A stretch of DNA of 9,891 bases from Thermoleophilaceae bacterium (GCA_013696905.1 JACCXP010000306.1:1-9891), one strand, 5' to 3'; numbered from the stretch's first letter, positions 1 to 6,709 are shown. A program made the numbers and translations. Notes: a model not told the origin generated them from the letters alone.

Positions 1-272
1 GCGCCCGCGACGACGTACTCGCGCAGCGAGCGCTGCTCGCTGCGCGGCGGGCGCTGATCGTGGAGCGCCACGCGGGTTCCCCTCGTCGTGACAAGGTCGC
101 CGCCGTCGATCGAGCTCTCGCGCGCCAACATGCGCAGCAGCGTGGTCTTCCCCGAGCCGTTTCGCCCCGAGAGCGTCAGCCGCTCGCCGCGACGGAGCGT
201 GAAGGAGACATCGCGCAGGAGCGGCGCGCCCGCGACCTCCTTCGCGAGTGAAGATGCGATCAGAAGTGCCAC
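1..272 (-). CDS. ABC-F family ATP-binding protein, N-terminal part (partial at window edge)
   Basis: The minus strand reads from a GTG at 272-270 without a stop to the window edge (about 90 residues). It starts VALLIASSLAKEV and carries a textbook ABC nucleotide-binding start: LLRDVSFTLRRGERLTL, then a Walker A at about residues 36-44 (GRNGSGKTT), then LLRMLARE. The following stretch VALHDQRPPRSEQRSLREYV matches the ABC-F pattern, where a Q-loop region of the form 'Q...tv.eyv' follows the first Walker A, and no membrane domain is visible. ABC-F proteins are soluble tandem ATPases that act on ribosomes (EttA/Uup-like or antibiotic-resistance types); which subtype cannot be told from this part. 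The ATG at 277-275 is out of frame. There is no Shine-Dalgarno sequence before the GTG, which fits a leaderless mRNA. A simple ABC transporter ATPase is the alternative. Confidence 0.85.
   Translation of the reverse strand, partial: MALLIASSLAKEVAGAPLLRDVSFTLRRGERLTLSGRNGSGKTTLLRMLARESSIDGGDLVTTRGTRVALHDQRPPRSEQRSLREYVVAG
20..46. repeat. Perfect 12-bp inverted repeat inside the ABC-F coding region
   Basis: CGCGCAGCGAGC at 20-31 is the exact reverse complement of 35-46, with a 3-nt loop (GCT). It lies inside codons for the RSEQRSLRE stretch, so it may simply reflect arginine/serine-rich coding, but it would form a strong hairpin in the mRNA. Confidence 0.6.
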
Positions 273-290
273 AACATGGATACTGACGGC
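273..290. promoter_or_regulatory. Candidate overlapping divergent -10 elements (leaderless starts both ways)
   Basis: Only 18 bp separate GTG 272 (minus, ABC-F) from GTG 291 (plus, an in-frame alternative start of the phosphatase). The central hexamer GATACT (279-284) lies 6 nt before GTG 291, and its complement lies 6 nt before GTG 272. On the minus strand the frame CAGTAT (285-280) has the key A at position 2 and T at position 6, 7 nt before the GTG. Neither start has a Shine-Dalgarno sequence. The -35 boxes are not convincing, so this is inference from spacing. Confidence 0.35.
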
Positions 291-2000
291 GTGGCAGAGT
301 TGATCCTCGGACCGCTGCTCAGGCACGTCGGCGAACACGACGCGACGGTGTGGGTCGAGACGAACGCGGCCTGCGAGGTCGAGGTGCTCGGGCACGGCGC
401 CCGCACGTTCGAGGTCGAGGGTCATCACTACGCGCTGGTGGTGATCGACGGGCTCGAGCCCGGCGAGCGCCGCGCCTACGAGGTCGCGCTCGACGGGCGC
501 CGGGCGTGGCCCGAGCTCGACTCGGCGTTCCCGCCCAGCACGATCGGGACGATCGACGGCGAGCGGGCCGCGACCGTGGTCTTCGGCTCCTGCCGCGTGA
601 CCGCCCCGCAGGTGGCCCCCTACACGCTCTCCAAGGACGCGGACGAGCGCGGGCGCGGGATCGACGCCCTGCGCACGCTCGCGCTACAGCTGCACGAGCG
701 CCCGCCGGACGACCTGCCCGACGCGCTGCTGCTGCTCGGGGATCAGATCTACGCCGACGAGGTCTCGCCGCAGACGCTCGAGTTCATCCGCTCGAGCCGT
801 GACACCGACGCGCCCCCGGGCGAGGAGGTGGCGGACTTCGAGGAGTACAGCCGCCTCTACTGGGAGGCCTGGCGCGACCCGCCGATCCGATGGCTGTTGT
901 CGACGGTCCCGACGGCGATGATCTTCGACGACCACGACGTGCACGACGACTGGAACACGTCGGCAAGCTGGGTCGAGCGCATGCGTGCCGAGCCCTGGTG
1001 GGACGAGCGCATCGTCGGGGCCTTCATGTCCTACTGGCTCTACCAGCACCTCGGCAACCTGTCGCCGCGCGAGCTCGCGGGAGATCGGCTCTTCCAGCGC
1101 GTGAAGGGGCTCGCGGACGCGGGAGCCGAGCTGCGCGAGTTCGCCGGCAACGTCGATCGGGGGCACGAGGGCACGCGCTGGAGCTACTGCCGCGACCTCG
1201 GCCGCACCCGCCTCGTGGTGCTCGACTCGCGCGCTGGGCGAGTGCTCGACCCCGAGCGGCGCACGATGGTCGACGAGCACGAGTGGCGCTGGATCGAGGA
1301 GCAGGTGGAGGGCGACTTCGACCACTTGCTGCTCGCCACGACGCTGCCGCTCCTGCTCGCGCCGGGCATGCACCACCTGGAGGCGTGGAACGAGGCCGTC
1401 TGCGAGGGAGCCTGGGGCGCGACCGCGGCTCGGGCCGGAGAGTGGCTGCGCGAGGCGCTCGACCTCGAGCACTGGGCCGCGTTCGGCGAGTCCTTCGCCC
1501 GGCTGACGCAGCTGATCGAGGACGTCGGCGCCGGGCGCCGCGGCGCGGCGCCTGCCTCGATCGTCGTGCTCTCGGGCGATGTGCACCACGCGTACGTCGC
1601 GGAGGTCGCCTTTCGCCGGGAGGCAGGCGTCCAGAGCGCCGTCTACCAGGCAACCTGCTCTCCGGTCCGCAACCCGCTCGACGCCCGCGAGCGACGCCTG
1701 ATGCGCGCCGCGACATCACGCACGGCGGCGGTCGTCGCAGGCGCTCTCGCCCGTGCCGCGGGAGTGGCGAGGCCGCACATCCGCTGGCGCTTAAGCGGCA
1801 AGCCGTCGTTCGACAACCAGATTGCCACGCTCGATGTCGACGGGCGCGGGGCGGATCTGCGGATCGAGCGGCCGGTGGGCGAGGGCGACGGCGATCCGCA
1901 CTTCGAATGCGTGCTCGAGCGCTCGCTCAGCGCTCCCCACATACAAGGTAGAGTGCCTGCGCGGACGGCAAGCCAGGCCGAAGAAACCACGAGAACCTAG
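276..2000 (+). CDS. PhoD-like alkaline phosphatase / metallophosphatase
   Basis: A calcineurin-like (PhoD-type) phosphodiesterase/phosphatase of up to 574 residues. Motifs in order: an N-terminal beta-rich domain (about 9-85) of the kind preceding PhoD catalytic domains; VVFGSCRVT (101-109), the FGSCR family signature; GDQIYADEV (155-163), with the metal-binding Asp and Tyr; FDDHDVHDDWN (217-227); WSYCRDLGRTRLVVLDSR; and SGDVHHAYV (433-441), with late metal-binding histidines. PhoD enzymes are Fe/Ca-dependent phosphomono/diesterases. Many are Tat-exported, but no signal peptide is seen here, so a cytoplasmic location is likely. The start may be ATG 276 or GTG 291; GTG 291 fits better with the possible -10 at 279-284. 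The last ~25 residues (after FECVLERSL) are poorer in GC-rich codons and seem to run over the leader of the next gene. The substrate is unknown. Confidence 0.9.
   Translation: MDTDGVAELILGPLLRHVGEHDATVWVETNAACEVEVLGHGARTFEVEGHHYALVVIDGLEPGERRAYEVALDGRRAWPELDSAFPPSTIGTIDGERAATVVFGSCRVTAPQVAPYTLSKDADERGRGIDALRTLALQLHERPPDDLPDALLLLGDQIYADEVSPQTLEFIRSSRDTDAPPGEEVADFEEYSRLYWEAWRDPPIRWLLSTVPTAMIFDDHDVHDDWNTSASWVERMRAEPWWDERIVGAFMSYWLYQHLGNLSPRELAGDRLFQRVKGLADAGAELREFAGNVDRGHEGTRWSYCRDLGRTRLVVLDSRAGRVLDPERRTMVDEHEWRWIEEQVEGDFDHLLLATTLPLLLAPGMHHLEAWNEAVCEGAWGATAARAGEWLREALDLEHWAAFGESFARLTQLIEDVGAGRRGAAPASIVVLSGDVHHAYVAEVAFRREAGVQSAVYQATCSPVRNPLDARERRLMRAATSRTAAVVAGALARAAGVARPHIRWRLSGKPSFDNQIATLDVDGRGADLRIERPVGEGDGDPHFECVLERSLSAPHIQGRVPARTASQAEETTRT
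1949..1954 (+). promoter_or_regulatory. Candidate -10 box (TAGAGT) for the Asp23 operon
   Basis: TAGAGT fits the TANNNT -10 pattern and sits in an unusually A/T-rich patch (CACATACAAGGTAGAGT) inside the 3' end of the phosphatase gene. It would give a leader of about 50 nt before the Asp23 start at 2011. No clear -35 box is visible 17 nt upstream, so support is weak. Confidence 0.25.
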
Positions 2001-2010
2001 GGGGAAGTCA

Positions 2011-2472
2011 ATGGCAGAGACGACAGCTGGGCCAACGGGTGCTGCGCCGGGCGCTGGAGCCGGCGCGCCGAGGCCGGCCTCCGCGGGCAGCCCTCCGCTA
2101 CAGACGCCTCAGGGCTCGACCACGATCGCCGACGCGGTCGTATCGAAGGTCGCCGGCATCGCCGCTCGCGAGGTCCCCGGCGTGCACTCGATGGGCGGCG
2201 GCGCCTCGCGTGCGCTCGGCAACGTGACTCAGGCGATCGGCGTCGGTGGCGATCGCCGCACGCAGGGCGTGACCGTCGAGGTGGGCGAGCGCGAGGCTGC
2301 GATCGACATCTCGTTGGTGATCGAGTACGGCGAGTCGATCCCACAGGTCTCGAGCGAGGTGCGCGAGAACGTGATCAGGCGCATCCAGGGCATCTGCGGC
2401 CTGACGGTGACCGAGGTCAACATCACGGTCAACGATCTTCACTTCCCTGGCGACGACCAGCCGCAGGAGTAG
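2011..2472 (+). CDS. Asp23/Gls24 family envelope stress response protein
   Basis: A 153-residue protein. A Gly/Ala/Pro-rich tail (1-35) precedes a full Asp23/Gls24 domain (about 37-145): TTIADAVVSKVAGIAAREVPGVHSM, then TQGVTVEVGEREAAIDISLVIEYGESIPQVSSEVRENVIRRIQGICGLTVTEVNITVNDLHF. These are the standard family blocks: 'IA..VA..VPGV', 'V.i.lvveYG..I..v...vr..v...i....gl.v.eVNi.V.dv'. The family is soluble and collects at the membrane through AmaP-type anchors, with roles in alkaline/cell-wall stress. ATG 2011 is chosen because AGGGGG at 1999-2004 is a good ribosome binding site. The frame stays open upstream to 1822, but that part overlaps the phosphatase gene and is rejected. It is the first gene of the operon running to 4310. 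Confidence 0.93.
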   Translation: MAETTAGPTGAAPGAGAGAPRPASAGSPPLQTPQGSTTIADAVVSKVAGIAAREVPGVHSMGGGASRALGNVTQAIGVGGDRRTQGVTVEVGEREAAIDISLVIEYGESIPQVSSEVRENVIRRIQGICGLTVTEVNITVNDLHFPGDDQPQE

Positions 2473-2499
2473 CGCGCGGCCTCGCGCCAGCGCCCCCGA

Positions 2500-2889
2500 A
2501 TGTCCCAGCCAAGCCCTCCGCCCCCCGCGGCCGCGGCTGAACGCCCGCCGGCGGTCCCTTCGGCGCGCGTGCGGCTCGGGCGACTTGCGCTCGAGGCCGC
2601 GCTCGCTGTGCCCGGCGTCGTGAGCGGACACGCCGGGCGGATGGGCCTGGCCTTCACCAACGACAGCGGCGAGCGGCTCGAAGGAGTCGTGGCGACGGCG
2701 CTCGCCGATGGGAGCGTGGGCCTCGAGCTGCACCTCGAGGCAGAGCTCGTGCCGCTGCGACCGCTCGGCGACGTCGTCAGGGCCGCAGTCGCTGCGAGGG
2801 CGGGCTCCGAGCACCGATTGGGGCCGGTCGACGTGCGCTTCGAGGACGTCTCGGAGCCTGACGAGGCCGCGACGAGGCCCTCGGCGTAG
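2500..2889 (+). CDS. Diverged Asp23/Gls24-like protein
   Basis: A 129-residue soluble protein. After a Pro/Ala-rich tail (1-20) it shows the Asp23 layout in degenerate form: RLALEAALAVPGVVSGHAG, corresponding to 'IA..VPGV'; DGSVGLELHLEAELVPLRPLGDVVRAAVAAR, corresponding to 'v.v.v.v.yg..i..va..vr..v'; and LGPVDVRFEDV, corresponding to 'VNv.v.dv'. The conserved YG is replaced by ELV. A second, weaker Asp23 copy is common in actinobacterial operons of this type. It begins 27 bp after the first copy. No convincing Shine-Dalgarno precedes ATG 2500, so translation probably depends on the upstream gene. The stop TAG abuts the next ATG directly. The family call is by pattern; a profile search would settle it. 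Confidence 0.75.
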   Translation: MSQPSPPPPAAAAERPPAVPSARVRLGRLALEAALAVPGVVSGHAGRMGLAFTNDSGERLEGVVATALADGSVGLELHLEAELVPLRPLGDVVRAAVAARAGSEHRLGPVDVRFEDVSEPDEAATRPSA

Positions 2890-3462
2890 ATGGTTCTCAT
2901 CCTGCGCGCGATCGCTCGGCTGGCGGCCTTCCTCGTGCTGCTCGCCCTCGCGCTGCTCGGTCTGGTCGTCGCGCTCGTGGCGCTGGTGCCCTCGCTCGGC
3001 GAGGCCTTCGGGCTGATCGGGCTGCGCGAGGCCACGGGCGCCTACCTCACCGAGCTCGAGGCTCCCGGTGAGCTGGCGCTCGTGTCGCTGCTGAGCGGGC
3101 TCGCCGCCGTGCTCGCCGGGCTGCTGCTGCTCGTCGGCGCGCTCGCTCCCGCCCGCGAGCCGCTGGTGGTCGCCGACGAGGGCAGTAGCGGTCGCCTCGC
3201 CGCGCGCCGGCGCGCGCTATCGCAGATGGCCGAGTCGCTCGTGTCCGGCGTCGCCGGCGTCACGGGCGCTAAGGCGCGCGTGCGCCCCGCCCGCAAGGGC
3301 CGCGGAGGCCGCCTCGACGTGTCGGCCTCCCACACGCGCAACGAGTCGGCCGAGGAGATCGAGCGCGACGCCGCGGCCGCGCTCGCCCCGCTCGCCGAGG
3401 GCTTCGGGCTGCGCACCCGCGTGCGCCCGCGCGTTGCTGACGCCGGGCAGCGGGTCGAGTAG
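2890..3462 (+). CDS. AmaP-like alkaline shock response membrane anchor protein
   Basis: 190 residues. Two membrane segments (about 10-34 and 62-85) form a hairpin with a ~27-residue outer loop. A basic, soluble C-terminal part (about 105-185) follows, containing a short Asp23-like alpha/beta unit: MAESLVSGVAGVTGAKARVRP, RLDVSAS, IERDAAAALAPLAEGFGLRTRVRPRV. This is the architecture of AmaP, which tethers Asp23 to the cytoplasmic membrane. ATG 2890 follows the previous stop with no spacer (2887-2889/2890), so translational coupling is likely. The label comes from topology plus neighbourhood; the sequence is too low in complexity to be sure of orthology. Confidence 0.75.
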   Translation: MVLILRAIARLAAFLVLLALALLGLVVALVALVPSLGEAFGLIGLREATGAYLTELEAPGELALVSLLSGLAAVLAGLLLLVGALAPAREPLVVADEGSSGRLAARRRALSQMAESLVSGVAGVTGAKARVRPARKGRGGRLDVSASHTRNESAEEIERDAAAALAPLAEGFGLRTRVRPRVADAGQRVE

Positions 3463-3465
3463 GCG

Positions 3466-4077
3466 ATGCGCCAGCGCGTCCGCACGGAGAGCTCGCCGCT
3501 CGCCTACGTCGGGCGACTGATCCTGGCGCTCGTCTGTCTTGCGACGATCTGGTACGGGCTCATGCTCGTGCTGCTCGCAGTCAAGGTCAACCCGGACGGC
3601 GTCGAGCGGATCAGCGGCTATCGCACCGTCTTCGCGTTCGCCGAGCGCCTCGGGCCGGACGGCTTCCCAGGCGGCACGGTGCGCCTGGCCGTGGCCGCGA
3701 TCGGCCTGGTGGCCTGCCTGCTGTTCGTCTACCTGGCGCTGCGCGAGCTCCCCCGTCCCTACCTCGCGCGCTCGGAGCTTGCGCTCGCCGAGGATCACCG
3801 CGGAGCGTTGACCGTCGAGCCGCGCGCGATCGAGCGCGCTGCCGAGGCGGCCGCGTCACAGGATCCCGCCGTCGCCTCCGCGGTCGGACGCTATGGCGGC
3901 GAGGATCTGAGCGTGGACGTGAACATCGCGCGCCCCGGCGATGGGGCGCGCGCGCTCGAGGGCGTCCGCGAGCGGGTGACCGAGGCGCTCGGGCGACACG
4001 ACCTCCCGCCCCTGCCGGTCAACGTCACGCTCACCGGCTTTCACCGTGAAGAACAACGAAGAAGGGAACTCTCTTGA
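3466..4077 (+). CDS. DUF6286-like two-TM membrane protein of the Asp23 operon
   Basis: 203 residues. A first membrane helix lies at about 15-38, a second at about 71-93, and a cytoplasmic alpha/beta domain follows: GALTVEPRAIERAAEAAASQDPAVASAVGRY, DLSVDVNIARPGDG, GVRERVTEALGRHDLPPLPVNVTLTGF. This resembles the DUF6286 proteins that accompany Asp23 and AmaP in actinobacterial operons, and it is topologically a second AmaP-like anchor. It starts 3 nt after the preceding stop. Its TGA stop (4075-4077) overlaps the TTG start of the next gene. The C-terminal Asp23-like fold suggests that it joins the same membrane assembly (inference). Confidence 0.7.
   Translation: MRQRVRTESSPLAYVGRLILALVCLATIWYGLMLVLLAVKVNPDGVERISGYRTVFAFAERLGPDGFPGGTVRLAVAAIGLVACLLFVYLALRELPRPYLARSELALAEDHRGALTVEPRAIERAAEAAASQDPAVASAVGRYGGEDLSVDVNIARPGDGARALEGVRERVTEALGRHDLPPLPVNVTLTGFHREEQRRRELS
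4061..4067 (+). promoter_or_regulatory. Ribosome binding site that fixes a TTG start
   Basis: GAAGGGA lies 6 nt before TTG 4074 and inside the end of the upstream gene. It is the reason for choosing a TTG whose last two bases, with the next A, form the upstream TGA stop. Confidence 0.65.
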
Positions 4078-4310
4078 TCAACGTCAAGCACCTGGCCGCC
4101 GTGGTCGGCTTTCTCTTCGTGGCGATGTGGATCATCACGAACTTCGGCTACGCCGTCCTGTGCCTCGTGGGCGCGGCCGTGTTCTACGCAGCTGCGTCCT
4201 TCATGCAGGGCGAGCTCGACGTCGGCGAGATCCAGAGCCGGCTCGGCGTGGGGGGCCCCGGCCAGCCGTCTCCGTCGCAGGCCGCCGGGCGCTCGCGCGT
4301 CGTCCGTTAG
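4074..4310 (+). CDS. Small membrane-hairpin protein (DUF2273-like) ending the Asp23 operon
   Basis: 78 residues, start TTG (TTGA overlap with the upstream stop). Two closely spaced hydrophobic segments (about 6-22 and 25-43) are followed by FMQGELDVGEIQSRLG and a flexible Gly/Pro/Ser tail with basic residues. Asp23 operons in Firmicutes and Actinobacteria carry a small hairpin membrane protein of this size (DUF2273 type), often ending in a motif like 'G.ldl..l..r', which is seen here. It is probably part of the membrane-side complex. Sequence identity is not strong enough to insist on the family. Confidence 0.65.
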   Translation: MINVKHLAAVVGFLFVAMWIITNFGYAVLCLVGAAVFYAAASFMQGELDVGEIQSRLGVGGPGQPSPSQAAGRSRVVR

Positions 4311-4317
4311 CCAATCA

Positions 4318-4338
4318 GGCGACGGCGTAACCGTCGCC
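4318..4338. terminator. Hairpin after the Asp23 operon
   Basis: GGCGACGG (4318-4325), a 5-nt loop CGTAA, then CCGTCGCC (4331-4338). This is an 8-bp perfect stem starting 8 nt after the stop codon at 4310. There is no T-run, so it could be an intrinsic terminator of the high-GC type, an attenuator, or a 3'-end stabiliser separating the operon from the mini-protein. Confidence 0.5.
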
Positions 4339-4397
4339 GGTCCAGCTCGGTCTTCGAAGGAGACAACGGGTCAACTCGGTCAGAGGGGAGGCAGCGA

Positions 4398-4463
4398 ATG
4401 TACATCGGCATCGGCGCGATCGTCCTGATTATCATCATCATCCTGGTCATCACGCGGCTGTAG
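4398..4463 (+). CDS. 21-residue hydrophobic mini-protein (single membrane helix)
   Basis: ATG 4398 to TAG 4461-4463. The product starts MYIGIGAIVL, continues with five isoleucines in a row, and ends ITRL. It is one membrane helix with only Arg and Leu after the final Thr. It is preceded by a strong Shine-Dalgarno, GGGGAGG (4385-4391), 6 nt from the ATG, which is better than most ribosome sites in this window. That, the clean stop and the hairpin that follows argue for real translation. I do not recognise a named family. It could be a regulatory or accessory membrane peptide of the Asp23 operon, since it lies 87 bp downstream on the same strand, or a separate transcript. Confidence 0.6.
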   Translation: MYIGIGAIVLIIIIILVITRL

Positions 4464-4490
4464 AGGTCGTCAGGCCCGGCCCCGAATCGA

Positions 4491-4512
4491 GAGCCCCGCT
4501 GCGGCGGGGCTC
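4491..4512 (+). terminator. GC-rich terminator-like hairpin after the mini-protein
   Basis: GAGCCCCGC (4491-4499), loop TGCG, GCGGGGCTC (4504-4512). The stem is 9 bp and perfect with a tetraloop. It begins 28 nt after the mini-protein stop and ends 21 nt before the glycosyltransferase start. No T-tract follows, as is common in high-GC genomes. Confidence 0.65.
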
Positions 4513-4533
4513 CGTGCGTGAGGGACCCGGGCG

Positions 4534-5553
4534 GTGAGGATCCTGCTCGTCTCCCAGATGTTCCCCGGCCCGCGCGACCCCGATCTCGGCGCGTTCGTGG
4601 CACAGGGCGTCGACGAGCTCGAGCGTCGCGGGCACGTGATCGAGCGCGCGGTGATCGACCATCGCGGCGGGTCGCGGCGCAAGTACGCGCGGCTGGCGCG
4701 CGATGCGCTGACGCGTGCGCACGGCTTCCGGCCCGACGTCATCTATGCCCACTTCCTGTCACCCGCCGGCGCTGTCGGGGCGCTCGCCTCGCTGGTCGCC
4801 GGAGCGCCGCTAGTGGTCACCGCACACGGCCGCGACGTGCGCAACCTCTCGGAGATCGCGGGGATCAAGGCGATCACCCGGCTGACGCTGCGGCGCGCAG
4901 CGACGGTGGTCGCGGTCTCGGCCTACCTGCGCGACGAGCTGCTGGCCGAGCTGCCGGAGCTCGAGGGCCGGCTCGAGGTGATCAACTCCGGTGTCGACCT
5001 CGATCGCTTCCGTGGCGCCGACCAGGCCGCCGCGCGGACCGCCCTCGGATGGGAGGGCGAGGGGACCGCGTTCCTGTTCGTGGGCACGCTCGACGAGCGC
5101 AAGAACGTCGTCCGGCTGGCCGACGCTTTCGGGCGGCTCGGTGGTGGCCGGCTCGCGTTCGTCGGCGACGGAGCGCTGCGTGCGCAACTCGAGGATCGTG
5201 AGCACGTGCGGGTGATCGGGCCCGTCCCGCACGGCGAGGTGAGCAGATGGACGGCGGCGTGCGACGTGCTCTGCCTGCCGAGCACGGTCGAGCCCTTCGG
5301 CCAGGCGCTGCTCGAGGCGATGGCGAGCGAGCGCTCAGTCGTCGCGACTCGCATCGGCGGTCCGCCGGAGTTCGTGACGCAGGCGGCGGGCGTGCTGGTC
5401 GATCCGTTCAGCGTCGACGCGATCGAGGCCGGCCTGCGAGCGGCGATGGTGCTGCCGCGCCCGAACAGCGCTGCGCGTGAGGCCGCCGCCGAGCACGACC
5501 TGCGCAGGCAGGCCGACCGCATCGAGCGCGTGCTCGAGCGCGCCGCCGGCTAG
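4534..5553 (+). CDS. Glycosyltransferase family 4 (GT-B fold)
   Basis: 339 residues from GTG 4534 (VRILLVSQMFP). It has a GT-B layout: an N-terminal Rossmann half (RILLVSQMFPGPRDPDLGAFVAQGVDELERRGH; DVIYAHFLSPAG; PLVVTAHGRDVRNL), a linker VINSGVDLDRF, and a C-terminal nucleotide-sugar half (FLFVGTLDERKNV, with the conserved Arg/Lys near 189-190; LAFVGDGALRAQL; VRVIGPVPHGEV). The EX7E motif is EPFGQALLE (253-261), the diagnostic GT4 sugar-nucleotide site, followed by VVATRIGGPPEFV. It transfers a sugar from a nucleotide donor to an unknown acceptor, probably a cell-surface glycan or glycolipid. No other glycan genes are nearby. The stop TAG (5551-5553) is made of the TA duplicated by the adjacent IS plus the first base of the IS, and the reading frame is unharmed. 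Confidence 0.92.
   Translation: MRILLVSQMFPGPRDPDLGAFVAQGVDELERRGHVIERAVIDHRGGSRRKYARLARDALTRAHGFRPDVIYAHFLSPAGAVGALASLVAGAPLVVTAHGRDVRNLSEIAGIKAITRLTLRRAATVVAVSAYLRDELLAELPELEGRLEVINSGVDLDRFRGADQAAARTALGWEGEGTAFLFVGTLDERKNVVRLADAFGRLGGGRLAFVGDGALRAQLEDREHVRVIGPVPHGEVSRWTAACDVLCLPSTVEPFGQALLEAMASERSVVATRIGGPPEFVTQAAGVLVDPFSVDAIEAGLRAAMVLPRPNSAAREAAAEHDLRRQADRIERVLERAAG
5538..5548. terminator. Left half of a hairpin split by the IS
   Basis: GCGCGCCGCCG is the exact reverse complement of 6714-6724. Without the IS and one TA, the two arms enclose a 6-nt loop GCTAGA. This arm lies in the last codons of the glycosyltransferase. It was probably the stem of a bidirectional terminator between the convergent genes. 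Confidence 0.7.
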
Positions 5554-5578
5554 TGACCTGAGTCGTTAGTTCGCAGGC
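5551..5578 (+). repeat. Left terminal inverted repeat of the IS (with TA)
   Basis: The first 15 nt (TA plus 13) match the right end perfectly. In the next 13 nt, 7 positions match, giving an imperfect 28-bp repeat with 22 matches. Confidence 0.9.
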
Positions 5579-6709
5579 TTTGTGGGGTGGGGCGGCGAAT
5601 TCCTTCGTCATCGACGACGATAGGAGCCCGTCATGCCTGTGCGTGCAGAGGTTGTGCTCAGCGATGAGGAGCGGGAGGTGCTTGAGCGGTGGGCTCGGCG
5701 CCCGAAGAGCGCGCAGGCGCTTGCGCTGCGTTGCCGGATCGTGCTGGCGGCGGCTGATGGCGAGTCGAGCAAGGAGATCGCCGGGCGGCTTGGCTGCAAT
5801 CCCTCGACGGTCGGTCGCTGGCGGGGTCGATTCGCGCGCCGGGGCCTTGATGGCCTACATGACGAGCCGCGCCCGGGCAAGCCGCGCTCGATCGGCGACG
5901 AGGACGTCGAGCGGGTGATCGTCAAGACGCTTGAGGAGCAGCCGCCGAACGCCACGCACTGGTCGACGCGGTCGATGGCGGCCGCGACGGGGATGAGCCA
6001 GACCGCTGTCAGCCGTATCTGGCGGGCGTTCGGGCTGAAGCCCCACCAGACCGAGGCCTTCAAGCTCTCGCCCGACCCTCAGTTCATCGACAAGGTCCGC
6101 GACATCGTCGGCCTCTACCTCAACCCGCCCGATGCCGCCGTGGTGCTCTGCGTCGACGAGAAGGCTCAGATCCAGGCGCTGGACCGCTCAGCGCCGGTGC
6201 TGCCGCTGATGCCAGGGGTCCCCGAGCGCCATACCCACGACTACGTGCGCAACGGGACCACGAATCTCTATGCCGCGCTCGACGTCGCCTCGGGCCAGGT
6301 CATCACCGACATGACCCCGCGCCATCGCGCCGAGGATTTCCGCCGGTTCTTGAACCTGATCGAGCGCTCAGTGCCGGCACACCTGGACGTGCACGTCGTG
6401 CTCGACAACTCCTCGACTCACAAGACCCCCGCTATCCAGCGCTGGCTTTTGCGCCACCCACGCTTCACGCTCCATTTCACGCCGACCTACAGCTCGTGGC
6501 TGAACCTCGTCGAGCGATGGTTCGCCGAGCTGACCACGAAATGGATCAAGCGCAGCGCCCACCGCTCGGTCCGCGACCTCACCGCGTCGATCCGCACCTG
6601 GATCACCAACTGGAACGAGGACCCCAAGCCCTACATCTGGCACAAGACCGCAGACGAGATCCTCGACAGCCTCGCCACATACTGCCAGCGGATCTCCGAC
6701 TCAGGTCAC
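5553..6709 (+). mobile_element. Complete IS630-family insertion sequence (1157 bp)
   Basis: One transposase fills the element. The ends are perfect inverted repeats (GTGACCTGAGTCG at 5553-5565 and its complement at 6697-6709), flanked by a duplicated TA (5551-5552 and 6710-6711). The TA sits inside CTAG, so the reconstructed empty site is GGCTAGAC. IS630 itself is known to use CTAG with TA duplication, so target, duplication and transposase all agree. The element is intact: the DDE triad is complete, and the ribosome site and the ends are all present. It is oriented with the upstream glycosyltransferase. Confidence 0.95.

Noticed and set aside
684..1589. Long minus-strand open frame (301 codons) opposite the phosphatase
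   Set aside because: Shadow frame in GC-rich DNA: its protein has no recognisable motif, while the plus frame has a complete PhoD motif set.
890..1951. Long plus-strand open frame (353 codons) inside the phosphatase gene in another frame
   Set aside because: Arg/Ala-rich low-complexity product typical of an off-frame reading; no domain.
1822..2010. N-terminal extension of the Asp23 gene
   Set aside because: It overlaps the phosphatase gene and lacks a ribosome site; ATG 2011 has AGGGGG just upstream.
4343..4391. Possible tandem repeat (CAGCTCGGTC / CAACTCGGTC, 29 nt apart) before the mini-protein
   Set aside because: Only the first 10 nt match well (9 of 10) and the rest diverges; too weak to call a repeat.
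5538..5553. Glycosyltransferase damaged by the IS
   Set aside because: The full GT4 protein is present and its stop codon is rebuilt by the insertion, so it is not a pseudogene.
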